Assembly (NCBI GenBank): GCA_029938135.1
Contig: JAPYOO010000006.1
Coordinates: forward strand, 1 to 47,801
Length of the DNA stretch: 47,801 bases
Reading direction: 5' to 3'
Origin: Bermanella sp.
Lineage (GTDB): Bacteria; Pseudomonadota; Gammaproteobacteria; Pseudomonadales; Oceanobacteraceae
Shown one piece after another: positions 35,351 through 44,833 of this stretch (positions are counted from its first letter, which is position 1; each line of letters starts with the position of its first letter). Under the pieces are notes generated by a model, which saw only the letters and a list, made by a program, of their open reading frames with translations, was not told the origin of the DNA and made no database searches. Made by a program: the position numbers and the translations under genes.

Positions 35351-36745
35351 TTAATCCTTTACAAACAACGCCATTGTTTCCACATGTTTGGTTTGTGGGA
35401 ACATATCCATAACGCCTATTTTGCTCAATTTGAAGCCCGCTTCTAATAATACTTTGGCGTCTCGAACCAGTGAACTGGGCTCACACGCTACATATAAAAT
35501 TCTGGACGACTGAGCCGCCAACCATGGCATTAATTCTGCCGCGCCGGATCTTGGAGGATCTAACAATATAGCGTCGGCTTTTGGTAGTTTTTGCAGTAAG
35601 ACTTCATCAGCTAAATTCAACAACATGGCTTGTACATTTTCTTGGTCATTTTGTCGACTGTTGTGGTCTATTTGTTTCACCATGTCCGATATACCTTCTA
35701 CCGCGACCACCTGTTTAAAGTCTTTGGCTAATGGCACACTAAAATTGCCGATTCCTGCAAATAGATCTAACAATGTCTCATTTGCACTGGGCGCCAACCA
35801 CGCTTGTGCCTGCGCCAGCATTTTTTGATTAACGACTTTATTACCTTGAATAAAGTTTTTCACATTAAAGTGTAATTCCTTATCCAGCACCCAATAACGT
35901 AAGGGCTGCTCTTCTTCTGGCCACACACACGTCAGGTTACTGACTTCATTTTTGTCCTGTTCTCCTGCATCGAGGAAAAGCTGTACGTTCTTTTTCTTGG
36001 CCCAGGTTTTAAGTTTTTTAACGTCTTGTGCTTCCATTTTTTTCAAATGACGCAACACCACCACATCAGTCTCATCACTGGCTATCAGCTCTAACTGAGT
36101 AATGCGGGATTTAGACACTAAGACACTAATCAATTCTTGTAAGGGGGTAATTAATTGCGACAATGAAGGCTGCAACACAAGGCATTCTTTAATAGCCGTA
36201 AGGTGACTATTGGCCTCTTCACGAAAGCCTACGATTATTTCATCTTGTTGTTTACGGAAACGTACACCAAGGCGCGCACGGCGACGATAGTTAAACGGCT
36301 CACTTTCGATCGGGGTTTGCCAGGGAATATCTGCTAGCTTTAATTGGCGAGTAAGTTGTTCGTGGAGGTTTTGTTGCTTATAGCCCAGTTGTTTATCACT
36401 GGCTAAATGTTGTAACTGGCACGCGCCGCAACGACTAAAATGGGGGCAAAGGGGCTCTACCCGTTCATCACTGGCATTCACCACTTCAATGAGTTTGCCA
36501 TGGTTAAAGTGGCGCATTTCTTTGCTCACTTGTACTTTGACGGTTTCTCCGGGCAATGTATCTGGGATAAACATGACTTTATCTTGTGAGCGGCTAACAC
36601 CTTGTGCTTCATGGCTTAAGGCGTGAATTTCAACCTCACAAACTTCCGTTTTTAGGGGTTGTGGGCGAGAACCACGCGCCTTTTTGTTGTGCTTAACTAT
36701 GCCCACTACGATACCACTCCACTGCCAATTTATTGAGCTTTTCAC
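35351..36745 (-). CDS. rlmD: 23S rRNA (uracil1939-C5)-methyltransferase RlmD
   Basis: RlmD makes m5U1939 in 23S rRNA. It has an N-terminal TRAM domain, a [4Fe-4S] cluster site CPHFSRCGACQLQH with a fourth Cys in KECLV, a SAM site LDLFAGIGNFSVPLA, DPPRSGA, and the catalytic Cys in YVACEPSSLVRD. The 464-aa version uses a GTG at 36745 that overlaps its AGGGGG. A later in-frame GTG within GIVVGIVKH is an alternative, so the exact start is uncertain. It is followed 12 bases later by relA. Confidence 0.93.
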   Translation of the reverse strand: MKSSINWQWSGIVVGIVKHNKKARGSRPQPLKTEVCEVEIHALSHEAQGVSRSQDKVMFIPDTLPGETVKVQVSKEMRHFNHGKLIEVVNASDERVEPLCPHFSRCGACQLQHLASDKQLGYKQQNLHEQLTRQLKLADIPWQTPIESEPFNYRRRARLGVRFRKQQDEIIVGFREEANSHLTAIKECLVLQPSLSQLITPLQELISVLVSKSRITQLELIASDETDVVVLRHLKKMEAQDVKKLKTWAKKKNVQLFLDAGEQDKNEVSNLTCVWPEEEQPLRYWVLDKELHFNVKNFIQGNKVVNQKMLAQAQAWLAPSANETLLDLFAGIGNFSVPLAKDFKQVVAVEGISDMVKQIDHNSRQNDQENVQAMLLNLADEVLLQKLPKADAILLDPPRSGAAELMPWLAAQSSRILYVACEPSSLVRDAKVLLEAGFKLSKIGVMDMFPQTKHVETMALFVKD

Positions 36746-36829
36746 CCCCTACATTTCCAAGTAGAAAGCACTTCAATAAGATGGGGCCTAATATGCCGCC
36801 AAATAACAAAAATTCAAGTGATATTCGTT

Positions 36830-36847
36830 AAAATAACCCGTTATTTT
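36830..36847. terminator. AT-rich palindrome after cysM
   Basis: AAAATAAC and GTTATTTT form a perfect 8-bp inverted repeat with a 2-base centre, 25 bases after the cysM stop. It could be a weak terminator or an operator before rlmD; the short loop argues against an efficient terminator. Confidence 0.35.
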
Positions 36848-36871
36848 GATCCAGCGCCTTAATATTCACCG

Positions 36872-37786
36872 CTAGCTCTCGGGCGAACTGTCTTGGTTAT
36901 AGATGCCTGTGGATAAGTAGCGGTCGCCACGGTCACAGATGATCGTGACAATAACCGCGTTTTCTAACTCTTCGTTCAGTCTTAACGCACCAGCCACCGC
37001 GCCGCCTGAGCTTACACCGCAGAATATGCCTTCTTCTCGAGCCAACCTGCGCATCGTAGTTTCAGCTGAATGCTGATCAATATCCAGTACTTGATCCACT
37101 TGATTCGCATCAAAAATGTCGGGTAAATATGCCTGTGACCAGCGTCTAATGCCCGGAATTGACGCGCCGTCTTCTGGCTGCAGGCCAACTATTTGAATAT
37201 TAGGATTTTTTTCTTTCAAAAAACGGCCCGTACCCATGATAGTACCGGTAGTACCCATGGAACTGACAAAGTGAGTGACGGTGCCCTGAGTATCTTTCCA
37301 GATTTCAGGACCGGTACCTTGATAATGGGCCACTGGGTTATCTTGATTAGAAAACTGATCCAGTACCACCCCTTTGCCGCTTGCCTGCATTTCAAGCGCT
37401 AGATCGCGGGCATACTCCATGCCCTGTGCTTTGGTGACTAATATCAACTGGGCACCATAGGCTTCCATGGCCCAGCGACGCTCCATGCTTAGGTTATCCG
37501 GCATAATTAACACCATTTTATAACCTTTAATCGCGGCCACCATGGCCAAAGCAATACCCGTGTTACCACTGGTGGCTTCAATAAGAGTGTCACCGGGTTT
37601 AATGGCGCCTTTTATTTCAGCTTGATTAATCATGCTTAGCGCAGGGCGATCTTTAACTGAACCGGCCGGATTATTACCTTCCAGTTTAAGTAAGATAGTG
37701 TTGCTGGTATGTGTGCCTAAACGCTGCAAACGTACTAATGGGGTGCCACCCACAAAGTCGGCAATGGTGGGGAAATCCATACTCAA
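36872..37786 (-). CDS. cysM: Cysteine synthase B
   Basis: CysM makes cysteine from O-acetylserine and sulfide or thiosulfate, using pyridoxal phosphate. The 304-aa protein has the Schiff-base Lys in NPAGSVKDRPA, the substrate loop EATSGNTGIA, the phosphate-binding SMGTTGTIMGTG, and the C-terminal GVSSGGAVAGA. The DNLSMERRWAMEAYGA segment favours CysM over CysK. It is the first gene of the minus-strand cysM-rlmD-relA-mazG series and is divergent from barA. Confidence 0.94.
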   Translation of the reverse strand: MSMDFPTIADFVGGTPLVRLQRLGTHTSNTILLKLEGNNPAGSVKDRPALSMINQAEIKGAIKPGDTLIEATSGNTGIALAMVAAIKGYKMVLIMPDNLSMERRWAMEAYGAQLILVTKAQGMEYARDLALEMQASGKGVVLDQFSNQDNPVAHYQGTGPEIWKDTQGTVTHFVSSMGTTGTIMGTGRFLKEKNPNIQIVGLQPEDGASIPGIRRWSQAYLPDIFDANQVDQVLDIDQHSAETTMRRLAREEGIFCGVSSGGAVAGALRLNEELENAVIVTIICDRGDRYLSTGIYNQDSSPES

Positions 37787-37985
37787 TTCACTTTATATAA
37801 CCATTTTCATGAATAATACCCGTTAAACTTAGCTATTTGTAATATTAAAAGGTCATTTGCTTATAGCAAAAGCGATGAATGAGCACCTGTAGAAACAAGT
37901 AGTAGGACTTTACTGCTAGAATACTTGCCCGCTGAGTAGCTTGATATTCACTCAACGGGGTAACTCAATCACCTTAAAGCTGAAT

Positions 37986-40742
37986 ATGAACAAAGAACGT
38001 CGCACCCAAAAACGTCTTTTACTGATCATTCTAATGCCCTGCCTATTGAGCGCGGCGTTATTGGGTGGTTATTTTAGCTATCAGCATCAAACCTTGCTTG
38101 AACGTCAAGCGACTCAACAATCCGTATTATTAAGCCGTCAACTGGCCATGCATTTAGCCAGCCTAATGACTCAAAAAAACAGCAAATTATTACCCGAGGC
38201 CTTTACGGCCCGAAACCATGATAGCTTGCGTCATTCAATACAGCCCTATTTAGATTTACCTGAACTGCGCAGCATTGCGGTGCTATCTAACACCCAACAA
38301 CCGCTATTGTTAATGGGCCCAAATATGCTGCCCGTTACGTCCAATCGATTTATAGAGCAACAAGTTCACCGATTTAACACCGACCATAGCATTCGAGTAC
38401 GCGCCCCTATGTACGCTCCTAATGACGAGTTACAGGTACACATGCTCGGCTGGCTTGAGTTAGAATTTAATACGAATAATACTCAAATCAGCCAATACCA
38501 AGCGCTATTAAGCAGCCTAATTATGATATTGGTACTTTGCCTTTTTGCCTTTTACCTAGCGTATAAAGCCAGTAGCCGTATTACCCGCCCCTTACAACAC
38601 GTGGCCGCCACGTTAGAGCAATTAGAATTAGGTAATTTGGACGCTCGAATTCAACTAACGGATAAAGAAGAGTTTAGTGAACTGGCAGTCGGGATTAACT
38701 CCATGGCCACCAGTTTGCACCGCGGCCAGCAAGAGCTGCAAGACAACATTGAACAAGCTACCCAAGACTTAAAAGAAACCTTGGAAGAAATGGAAGTTCA
38801 AAACATTGAGCTTAACTTAGCGCGCCGCTCGGCCCTAGAGTCCAGTAATACTAAATCTGAGTTTCTTGCCAATATGAGCCATGAAATTCGCACCCCTCTT
38901 AATGGCATATTAGGCTTTAGTAAATTACTAGAAAAAACGCGATTGAATAAACGCCAACAGGAATACCTCAGCACCATTGAGTCGTCATCATCAAGTCTGT
39001 TGAGCATCATTAACGACATTTTAGATTTTTCTAAAATTGAAGCCGGTAAACTGGTATTAGACAGCGCCCCCGTACACATGCGTGACATTGCCGATGAAGT
39101 ACTGGCCATGCTGGCCCCCGAAGCTCATAAAAAAGATTTAGAACTGGCAGCCTTGGTTTATCAAGATGTACCGGTAGAAATTATGGCTGACCCCACCCGC
39201 ATTAAGCAAGTACTTACCAACCTGGTCAGTAATGCCATTAAATTTACACAAAGTGGTTCGGTCATCGTGCGCATTATGCTAGAAGAGCATATTAAACAAA
39301 AAGTGGCCCTTAAGGTCACCATTACCGATACCGGTATTGGTTTAAGTGACGATCAGCAAAAAAACCTATTTAAGGCGTTTAGCCAAGCCGACGCTTCTAC
39401 CACCCGTAGTTATGGTGGCACTGGGCTGGGTTTAGTGATTAGCCGTTACTTAGTAGAGCACATGCAAGGGGATATTGGTTTTACCAGTCAATACGGCGCG
39501 GGTTCTCAATTTTGGTTCACGGGCAAATTTGAAGTTTGTAACGTAGAGCAAGACTCCTACTATGACGCCCCTTGGTTTCAACAAAGTGCCTATTTATTAT
39601 GTCATTGGGACATCACTAAACAGGCGCTACAACACCAACTGGCTAATTTAGGGTTTCAGGTACAAGTCTTTAGCAATATAGAAGATTTGATGAATGCCCA
39701 GCAGCATCAACCTGCTACTGTGTGCTTAGTTGAAATTGATAATAAAACCTGCCACAGCAGCATTCAAATCTTGAAACGCGATTCTGATGTGGTGGCTTTA
39801 TTGCCTAACAATGAAAGCCACTATTTAGCCACGTTGCAAAAACATAATTTGGATCACAACCTCGTCTACCCGGTATCTTTTAGGCGCTTAAACCAATGGG
39901 TACACGACACATTAGGTGAGAAGCTGCCAAATCACCAAGATGAATCAAGCCAGCGCCAGCTAAACATTTTAGCGGTAGATGATAATCATCCTAATTTGGA
40001 ATTGCTGAGTACTTGGCTGCAAGATTTAAATGTAAATGTCATTACCGCCACAGGAGGCATTGAGGCGGTAAGGTTAGGTTGCAGTGAAAAGTTTGACCTC
40101 ATTTTCATGGACATTCAAATGCCCGACCTAGATGGGGTTAAGGCCACCGAAAAAATTCGTCAACAAAGACTTAATAGCCATACACCTTTGGTGGCCCTTA
40201 CCGCTCATGCCTTGCCCAATGAGCGTAAACAATTGTTACAAAGCGGCTTTGATGATTACCTCACCAAACCCATTAGTGAAGAACAACTGATTCATACTTT
40301 AATGAAGTGGACCCAGTTCCAAGCGTCAGGGAAAAGCACGTATATTAAATCCAACCGCCAAGTGAATACATCGCTTCCACCTGGCGACATGAGCTTAGTC
40401 GTGGATTGGCAACGCTGCTTAACGTTAGCGGGCAATAAAGTGAAATTGGCACACGCTATGTTAGCGGGCTTAATTGAAGAGGTTAAAACACTTCATACAC
40501 AAGTCAGCCATGAATTACCACAAGACCTAATGGAGACTGTTCACAAGACTCACGGCCTATGTAAATACGTAGGCGCCGAAAACTTACGGCATGCTCTAGA
40601 AGAGGCCGAAACCTGCCTTAAAACAGACCAACAAAGCTGGCCTAAATACCAGCAACCGTTATTGCACGCCATTGAACAATTAATCAGTTGGGATAAAGAA
40701 AGCCAGTGGCAGGAACAGCTTGATGAGTTGGCGCAGGATTAA
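37986..40742 (+). CDS. barA: Hybrid sensor histidine kinase BarA/GacS
   Basis: BarA/GacS phosphorylates UvrY/GacA to switch on the Csr/Rsm small RNAs. The 918-aa protein has an N-terminal helix (about 11-33), a periplasmic domain, a second helix, a HAMP domain, a DHp with NMSHEIRTPLNGILGFSKLL, a HATPase (DTGIGL, GGTGLGLVISRYL), a degenerate receiver-like linker, a true receiver (AVDDNHPN, FMDIQMPDLDG, LTKPIS) and a C-terminal HPt (HKTHGLCKYVGA). A TTG at 37941 in frame would add 15 residues; ATG 37986 gives the family-typical charged start MNKERRTQKR. It sits beside cysM as in Pseudomonas. Confidence 0.93.
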   Translation: MNKERRTQKRLLLIILMPCLLSAALLGGYFSYQHQTLLERQATQQSVLLSRQLAMHLASLMTQKNSKLLPEAFTARNHDSLRHSIQPYLDLPELRSIAVLSNTQQPLLLMGPNMLPVTSNRFIEQQVHRFNTDHSIRVRAPMYAPNDELQVHMLGWLELEFNTNNTQISQYQALLSSLIMILVLCLFAFYLAYKASSRITRPLQHVAATLEQLELGNLDARIQLTDKEEFSELAVGINSMATSLHRGQQELQDNIEQATQDLKETLEEMEVQNIELNLARRSALESSNTKSEFLANMSHEIRTPLNGILGFSKLLEKTRLNKRQQEYLSTIESSSSSLLSIINDILDFSKIEAGKLVLDSAPVHMRDIADEVLAMLAPEAHKKDLELAALVYQDVPVEIMADPTRIKQVLTNLVSNAIKFTQSGSVIVRIMLEEHIKQKVALKVTITDTGIGLSDDQQKNLFKAFSQADASTTRSYGGTGLGLVISRYLVEHMQGDIGFTSQYGAGSQFWFTGKFEVCNVEQDSYYDAPWFQQSAYLLCHWDITKQALQHQLANLGFQVQVFSNIEDLMNAQQHQPATVCLVEIDNKTCHSSIQILKRDSDVVALLPNNESHYLATLQKHNLDHNLVYPVSFRRLNQWVHDTLGEKLPNHQDESSQRQLNILAVDDNHPNLELLSTWLQDLNVNVITATGGIEAVRLGCSEKFDLIFMDIQMPDLDGVKATEKIRQQRLNSHTPLVALTAHALPNERKQLLQSGFDDYLTKPISEEQLIHTLMKWTQFQASGKSTYIKSNRQVNTSLPPGDMSLVVDWQRCLTLAGNKVKLAHAMLAGLIEEVKTLHTQVSHELPQDLMETVHKTHGLCKYVGAENLRHALEEAETCLKTDQQSWPKYQQPLLHAIEQLISWDKESQWQEQLDELAQD

Positions 40743-40810
40743 ATTCTAATGCGCAGGTTCTATCGGAATGATTAATACAGTAACTATTTACAGTTATAAA
40801 AGCGCCGTCT

Positions 40811-41194
40811 TCAAATGAGCGTACAGAACGCCACCGCGTAATGGCGCTCATCACTCAAGCTAATTAAGGCCTTACTGGCCCCAAGCAAGTGTAGGCGAGC
40901 CAGCGCGCCATCATGAAGCGTCACTAAGGGTGCACCTAAATCATCATGAGTAATTTCAATTTCTTGAAAGCCCACCCCCTTTGCAATACCCGTACCCAGA
41001 GCCTTCGCAATGGCTTCTTTGGCGCACCAACGTTTTGCAAGGAACGCAATTTTTAAAGCATCATTATTAAAACTTTCAAATTTTTTACGCTCGCTTGGCA
41101 CCAGTATACGTAGAACTATCCGATCCCCTTGTCGAGACCAGGTTTGTCCAATACGATCAACCTCTACAATGTCAGTGCCAATGGCGATAGTCAT
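40811..41194 (-). CDS. acpS: Holo-[acyl-carrier-protein] synthase
   Basis: AcpS moves 4'-phosphopantetheine from CoA to the acyl carrier protein. The 127-aa enzyme has the metal-binding GTDIVEVDRI (residues 6-15) and the RWCAKEAIAKALG helix with the catalytic Glu, then GVGFQEIEI. It is the last gene of the minus-strand series, 15 bases after pdxJ, and converges on barA. Confidence 0.96.
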   Translation of the reverse strand: MTIAIGTDIVEVDRIGQTWSRQGDRIVLRILVPSERKKFESFNNDALKIAFLAKRWCAKEAIAKALGTGIAKGVGFQEIEITHDDLGAPLVTLHDGALARLHLLGASKALISLSDERHYAVAFCTLI

Positions 41195-41209
41195 AACTTC
41201 AATCTCAAT

Positions 41210-41956
41210 CTAGCGGCTCGGAGACGCTTGCGTAATTAAATCACGCATTTCTTTCACAGCCGATTTTAAGCCTACAAAGGCGCCATGGGCGATGATACTG
41301 TGACCAATATTTAACTCGTTAATACCCGGTATGGCCGCGATGGCTTCCGTATTATGGTAATGCAAGCCATGGCCTGCGTTCACTATTAAACCCTGTTTTA
41401 GGGCGTACTCTACGCCTTTTACTATTTTCGCTAACTCTTCTTGCTGAGCCTGAGGCGTTGGGGCATCGGCATAATGGCCGGTATGAATCTCTATAACGGG
41501 TGCGCCACAGCGTACGGTTGCATCAATTTGTTTTTCATCGGCATCTATAAATAAAGACACTTCTGAATTAACGTGGGCTAAACGCTCACAGGCAGACTTA
41601 ATAGCCACTTCGTTAGCCAATACATTCAACCCCCCTTCAGTGGTGAGCTCTTCGCGTTTTTCAGGCACTAAACATACACAAGCGGGTTTCACTTGCAGGG
41701 CAATTTCAACCATTTCATCGGTTACTGCCATCTCTAAGTTCATACGCGTATTAAGCATGTCATTGAGCAGGTATACATCTCGGTCTTGAATATGTCGGCG
41801 ATCTTCACGTAAGTGCAAGGTTATGCCATCGGCTCCGGCTTCTTCGGCTAAGAGCGCCGCTTGTACTGGATCGGGGTAACGTGTGCCACGGGCCTGGCGT
41901 AGGGTTGCGATATGATCGATGTTAACGCCTAATAAAACACGGTTGGTGGCTTTCAC
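41210..41956 (-). CDS. pdxJ: Pyridoxine 5'-phosphate synthase
   Basis: PdxJ condenses 1-deoxyxylulose 5-phosphate with 3-amino-2-oxopropyl phosphate to give pyridoxine phosphate. The 248-aa TIM barrel begins [20 protein letters not shown], with the catalytic Glu near [15 protein letters not shown] and the phosphate-binding [10 protein letters not shown] and ELNIGHSII. It follows recO by 41 bases. Confidence 0.97.
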   Translation of the reverse strand: MKATNRVLLGVNIDHIATLRQARGTRYPDPVQAALLAEEAGADGITLHLREDRRHIQDRDVYLLNDMLNTRMNLEMAVTDEMVEIALQVKPACVCLVPEKREELTTEGGLNVLANEVAIKSACERLAHVNSEVSLFIDADEKQIDATVRCGAPVIEIHTGHYADAPTPQAQQEELAKIVKGVEYALKQGLIVNAGHGLHYHNTEAIAAIPGINELNIGHSIIAHGAFVGLKSAVKEMRDLITQASPSR

Positions 41957-41997
41957 GGTTTATCCTTGTTCAATATTTGACTGATAGTGATTAAAAA

Positions 41998-42714
41998 TTA
42001 ACTAATTTGGTGGAATTGTTTCAACAATTCCCGAGCTTGAATAGGTTTGTAACCAACAATAGGTCTAAGGGCCAAACGTAACAGACGCTTAGCCATTTTT
42101 AAAGTAGCGGGAATCTGTAACTCCCCTCTGGACAAGCTCATTAGTTCACTGCCTTTAAAGCAGGAATTAGGGTTTTTATTAACGTAACCCGCACCAACTC
42201 TCGCCATACCCTGCTCAGCGTAAAAGCCATAATGGGCATTTTCGTCAACTCCTTCGCCACTGCGAAAGTCTAGCCCCCACTCATAACCTTGACCCATATG
42301 TTCAAGCAAGGTTAATTCAAAGTGACGTAAAGAACATTCGAGGTTTATACCGGTAAGGTTAACGAGGGCCGCTTCATAGGCTTCAAACAACAACTCAGCT
42401 TCTATATCGGTCTCACTGCGCAGTGCACGCTGTAAGACCTCATTAATATAAAAACCACTAAAGAGTGAATTGCCTTTTAATGCTATGGGCAAACTTAGGC
42501 TTTCATAATTATCCAACTGCTTTAGGTCAGAGTCACCATGGAATTCTATCTGATACTCTATAAAGGGTTGTAGGCTTTGACCCTGACTCATTTTCTTTTT
42601 AGCCCCCCGAGCAATGCAGCGAATTAAGCCGAAGTCGGGGGTAAAAAAATCCACCATCGCGCTGGTTTCACGATAGGGCCGGGAATGTAAAACGTAGGCC
42701 TGTTGTTTTTCCAT
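41998..42714 (-). CDS. recO: DNA repair protein RecO
   Basis: RecO works with RecR to load RecA on SSB-coated DNA. The 238-aa protein has an N-terminal OB fold (AYVLHSRPYRETSAMVDFFT, GLIRCIARGAKK) and a helical C-terminal half with FYINEVLQRAL and LRHFELTLLEHMG. It starts 24 bases after era, in the conserved era-recO-pdxJ order. Confidence 0.94.
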   Translation of the reverse strand: MEKQQAYVLHSRPYRETSAMVDFFTPDFGLIRCIARGAKKKMSQGQSLQPFIEYQIEFHGDSDLKQLDNYESLSLPIALKGNSLFSGFYINEVLQRALRSETDIEAELLFEAYEAALVNLTGINLECSLRHFELTLLEHMGQGYEWGLDFRSGEGVDENAHYGFYAEQGMARVGAGYVNKNPNSCFKGSELMSLSRGELQIPATLKMAKRLLRLALRPIVGYKPIQARELLKQFHQIS

Positions 42715-42738
42715 GCTACTTTTAATCTAGAATATTGG

Positions 42739-43635
42739 TTAATCTAAATCGTTATACCCTAGCGATTTAAGCGCGCGCTCGTCATCCGCCCAGCCGCCCT
42801 TCACTTTCACCCAAGTATGAAGCATCACCTTAGAGTCAAACAGATTTTCCATGTCCTTACGGGCATCTATGCCTATTTGCTTAATACGCGCGCCTTTATC
42901 ACCAATGATGATTTTTTTCTGGCCGTCGCGCTCCACCAAAATTAATGCATGTATGGTAATGAGGTGACCTGTTTCTTCAAACTTTTCAATCTCTACTGCC
43001 ACCGAGTATGGCAACTCTTCACCTAATTGACGCATGATTTTTTCGCGCACCAACTCTGCCGCTAAGAAACGGGCACTGCGATCTGTGAATTGATCTTTAT
43101 CGTAAAAGTGAATTCCCTCAGGAATGTATGTTGCAATACTGGCTTCTAAATTTTCAATGTTATTGCCCAACTTAGCACTAACAGGGAATATTTCTAAAAA
43201 GTTCATCTTCTCTGAAACGATTTTCAAGAAGGGTAATAACGCCCCTTTGTCCTCCAGGAAATCAATTTTATTCACCACCAATATACACGGCACATTGACC
43301 GCTTTAATTTTTTCTAATACGACCTGATCTTCATCCGTCCACTTAGTTCGGTCAATTACAAATACCACTAAATCAACATCTTTAATGGCACTAGAGGCCA
43401 CCTTATTGATGTGGCGGTTTAAGGCTTTTTCGTTATACCCTTCGTGAAGCCCTGGGGTATCTACATAGATAGCCTGTATTTCGTCTGTTGTTTTCATACC
43501 CAATATTTGATGACGGGTAGTTTGTGGTTTACGAGAAGTGATGCTTAATTTTTGCCCTAAAATGCGATTAAGCAAGGTGGACTTACCCACATTAGGACGA
43601 CCAACAATGGCGATGTAACCACATTTATCTGTCAT
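42739..43635 (-). CDS. era: GTPase Era
   Basis: Era binds the 3' end of 16S rRNA and helps assemble the 30S subunit. The 298-aa protein has G1 [11 protein letters not shown]2 [13 protein letters not shown]3 DTPGLHE, G4 NKIDF and a C-terminal KH domain ([18 protein letters not shown]). It starts 2 bases after the rnc stop, so expression of the pair is coupled. Confidence 0.97.
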   Translation of the reverse strand: MTDKCGYIAIVGRPNVGKSTLLNRILGQKLSITSRKPQTTRHQILGMKTTDEIQAIYVDTPGLHEGYNEKALNRHINKVASSAIKDVDLVVFVIDRTKWTDEDQVVLEKIKAVNVPCILVVNKIDFLEDKGALLPFLKIVSEKMNFLEIFPVSAKLGNNIENLEASIATYIPEGIHFYDKDQFTDRSARFLAAELVREKIMRQLGEELPYSVAVEIEKFEETGHLITIHALILVERDGQKKIIIGDKGARIKQIGIDARKDMENLFDSKVMLHTWVKVKGGWADDERALKSLGYNDLD

Positions 43636-43637
43636 AG

Positions 43638-44315
43638 TTATTCTACTCCTAATGCTTTTAAAGCTTTTTCGGCGGCACTTTGCTCTGCGAAACGTCGACT
43701 ACTGCCAATGCCCACAGTCACTTCTGGTAATTTTTCCACTCGGCAACTGACTTTAAACTTTTGGTCGTGGGCCTGGCCGGAAACCTCTATGACATCATAC
43801 TTAGGTAAACGGCTTTGATTCTTTTGCAGGTGCTCTTGCAGTCGAGTCTTGGCATCTTTTACTACTTTATCTTCACTTAAATTGTCTAAGCGTGTTTTAT
43901 ACCAGCTTAAAATTCGCTCTTGCACGGCATCCATACCGGTATCTAGGTATATGGCACCGATGATCGCTTCCACTACATCCGCTAGAATAGATTCACGGTT
44001 ATAACCACCACTTTTTAACTCACCCGAGCCTAACAAAAGGAATTCACCCAATTCAAAATCACGGGCTATTTCGGCTAAAGTCGTACCGCGGACCATGTCG
44101 GCCCGCAAACGGCTAAGCTTACCTTCATCCGCCTTAGGGAATTTTAAGTAAAGGGCTTCGGCAATAGTAAAGTTAACAATAGAGTCCCCTAAAAACTCTA
44201 TGCGTTCATTATTGGTATTGCCTTTACTACGGTGGGTAAGTGCAAGTTGAATGAGAGTTTCGTCTTTGAAGACATAGCCAATACGTTGGCTTAATTTTAT
44301 TAAAGGATTATTCAC
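43638..44315 (-). CDS. rnc: Ribonuclease III
   Basis: RNase III cuts double-stranded RNA in rRNA processing and mRNA decay. The 225-aa protein has the signature [13 protein letters not shown], the second catalytic patch [13 protein letters not shown], and a C-terminal dsRNA-binding domain (about residues 155-225) ending [13 protein letters not shown]. It overlaps the DUF4845 gene by 8 bases. Confidence 0.97.
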   Translation of the reverse strand: MNNPLIKLSQRIGYVFKDETLIQLALTHRSKGNTNNERIEFLGDSIVNFTIAEALYLKFPKADEGKLSRLRADMVRGTTLAEIARDFELGEFLLLGSGELKSGGYNRESILADVVEAIIGAIYLDTGMDAVQERILSWYKTRLDNLSEDKVVKDAKTRLQEHLQKNQSRLPKYDVIEVSGQAHDQKFKVSCRVEKLPEVTVGIGSSRRFAEQSAAEKALKALGVE

Positions 44316-44667
44316 TGAGATCTATATAATGATTAAAGGTGGCTACAAGTTCTATGTTGGAAATAAGCGGTACTCTTCGCTCATATTCCATTTCAATAAC
44401 AATTGCGGAGCCCTTTCCTGTGACGTCCACAAATTCCATTAACGCATCCACGCCGTTGATACCAAAGCGCTTTTGAATCATGTCGAATACCCTTCCTCGG
44501 GTATACTTTTGGGTCTTAGATTCTGATTGTATGTTTCCAAACACAGTCTCAACCGACCAGTCTTGAGTGTATAACGGCATCACTTTTAACAGTGTAAAAA
44601 AACAGAAAAAAGCCATTACTATAATGACTAAAATGAAAATACTGCCCTTACCTTTTTGTTTATACAT
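44308..44667 (-). CDS. DUF4845 small membrane-anchored protein
   Basis: A 119-aa protein with one N-terminal helix (about residues 10-31) after a basic stretch (KQKGKG), giving a pilin-like single-pass layout, and a small extracytoplasmic domain. Its place directly before rnc matches the DUF4845 protein of Pseudomonas and relatives, whose function is unknown. It overlaps rnc by 8 bases. It is the first gene of the rnc-era-recO-pdxJ-acpS series here, because lepB is absent between it and lepA. Confidence 0.85.
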   Translation of the reverse strand: MYKQKGKGSIFILVIIVMAFFCFFTLLKVMPLYTQDWSVETVFGNIQSESKTQKYTRGRVFDMIQKRFGINGVDALMEFVDVTGKGSAIVIEMEYERRVPLISNIELVATFNHYIDLSE

Positions 44668-44797
44668 AACCGACCTTTATCCAAATTAAGATGTCACAAA
44701 CAAGCTACTTTCAAAACACCAATGCTTCTCAGTTGCTCGGTAAATGGCACTTATTTACTTTATTATAATTATAGGTCCAAGTGAGTAACTATCCAGC

Positions 44798-44819
44798 CCC
44801 CTTAGAATTACCTAAGGGG
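44798..44819. terminator. Hairpin between lepA and DUF4845
   Basis: CCCCTTAG (44798-44805) and CTAAGGGG (44812-44819) form an 8-bp stem with a 6-base loop, 15 bases past the lepA stop. The T-tract on the minus strand is poor, so termination may be partial. Confidence 0.5.
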
Positions 44820-44833
44820 CATAAATATCACTT

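Noticed and set aside
36830-36847. Strong intrinsic terminator of cysM
   Set aside because: The palindrome is perfect but has only a 2-base centre and an all-AT outer stem, so it is listed only as a weak candidate.
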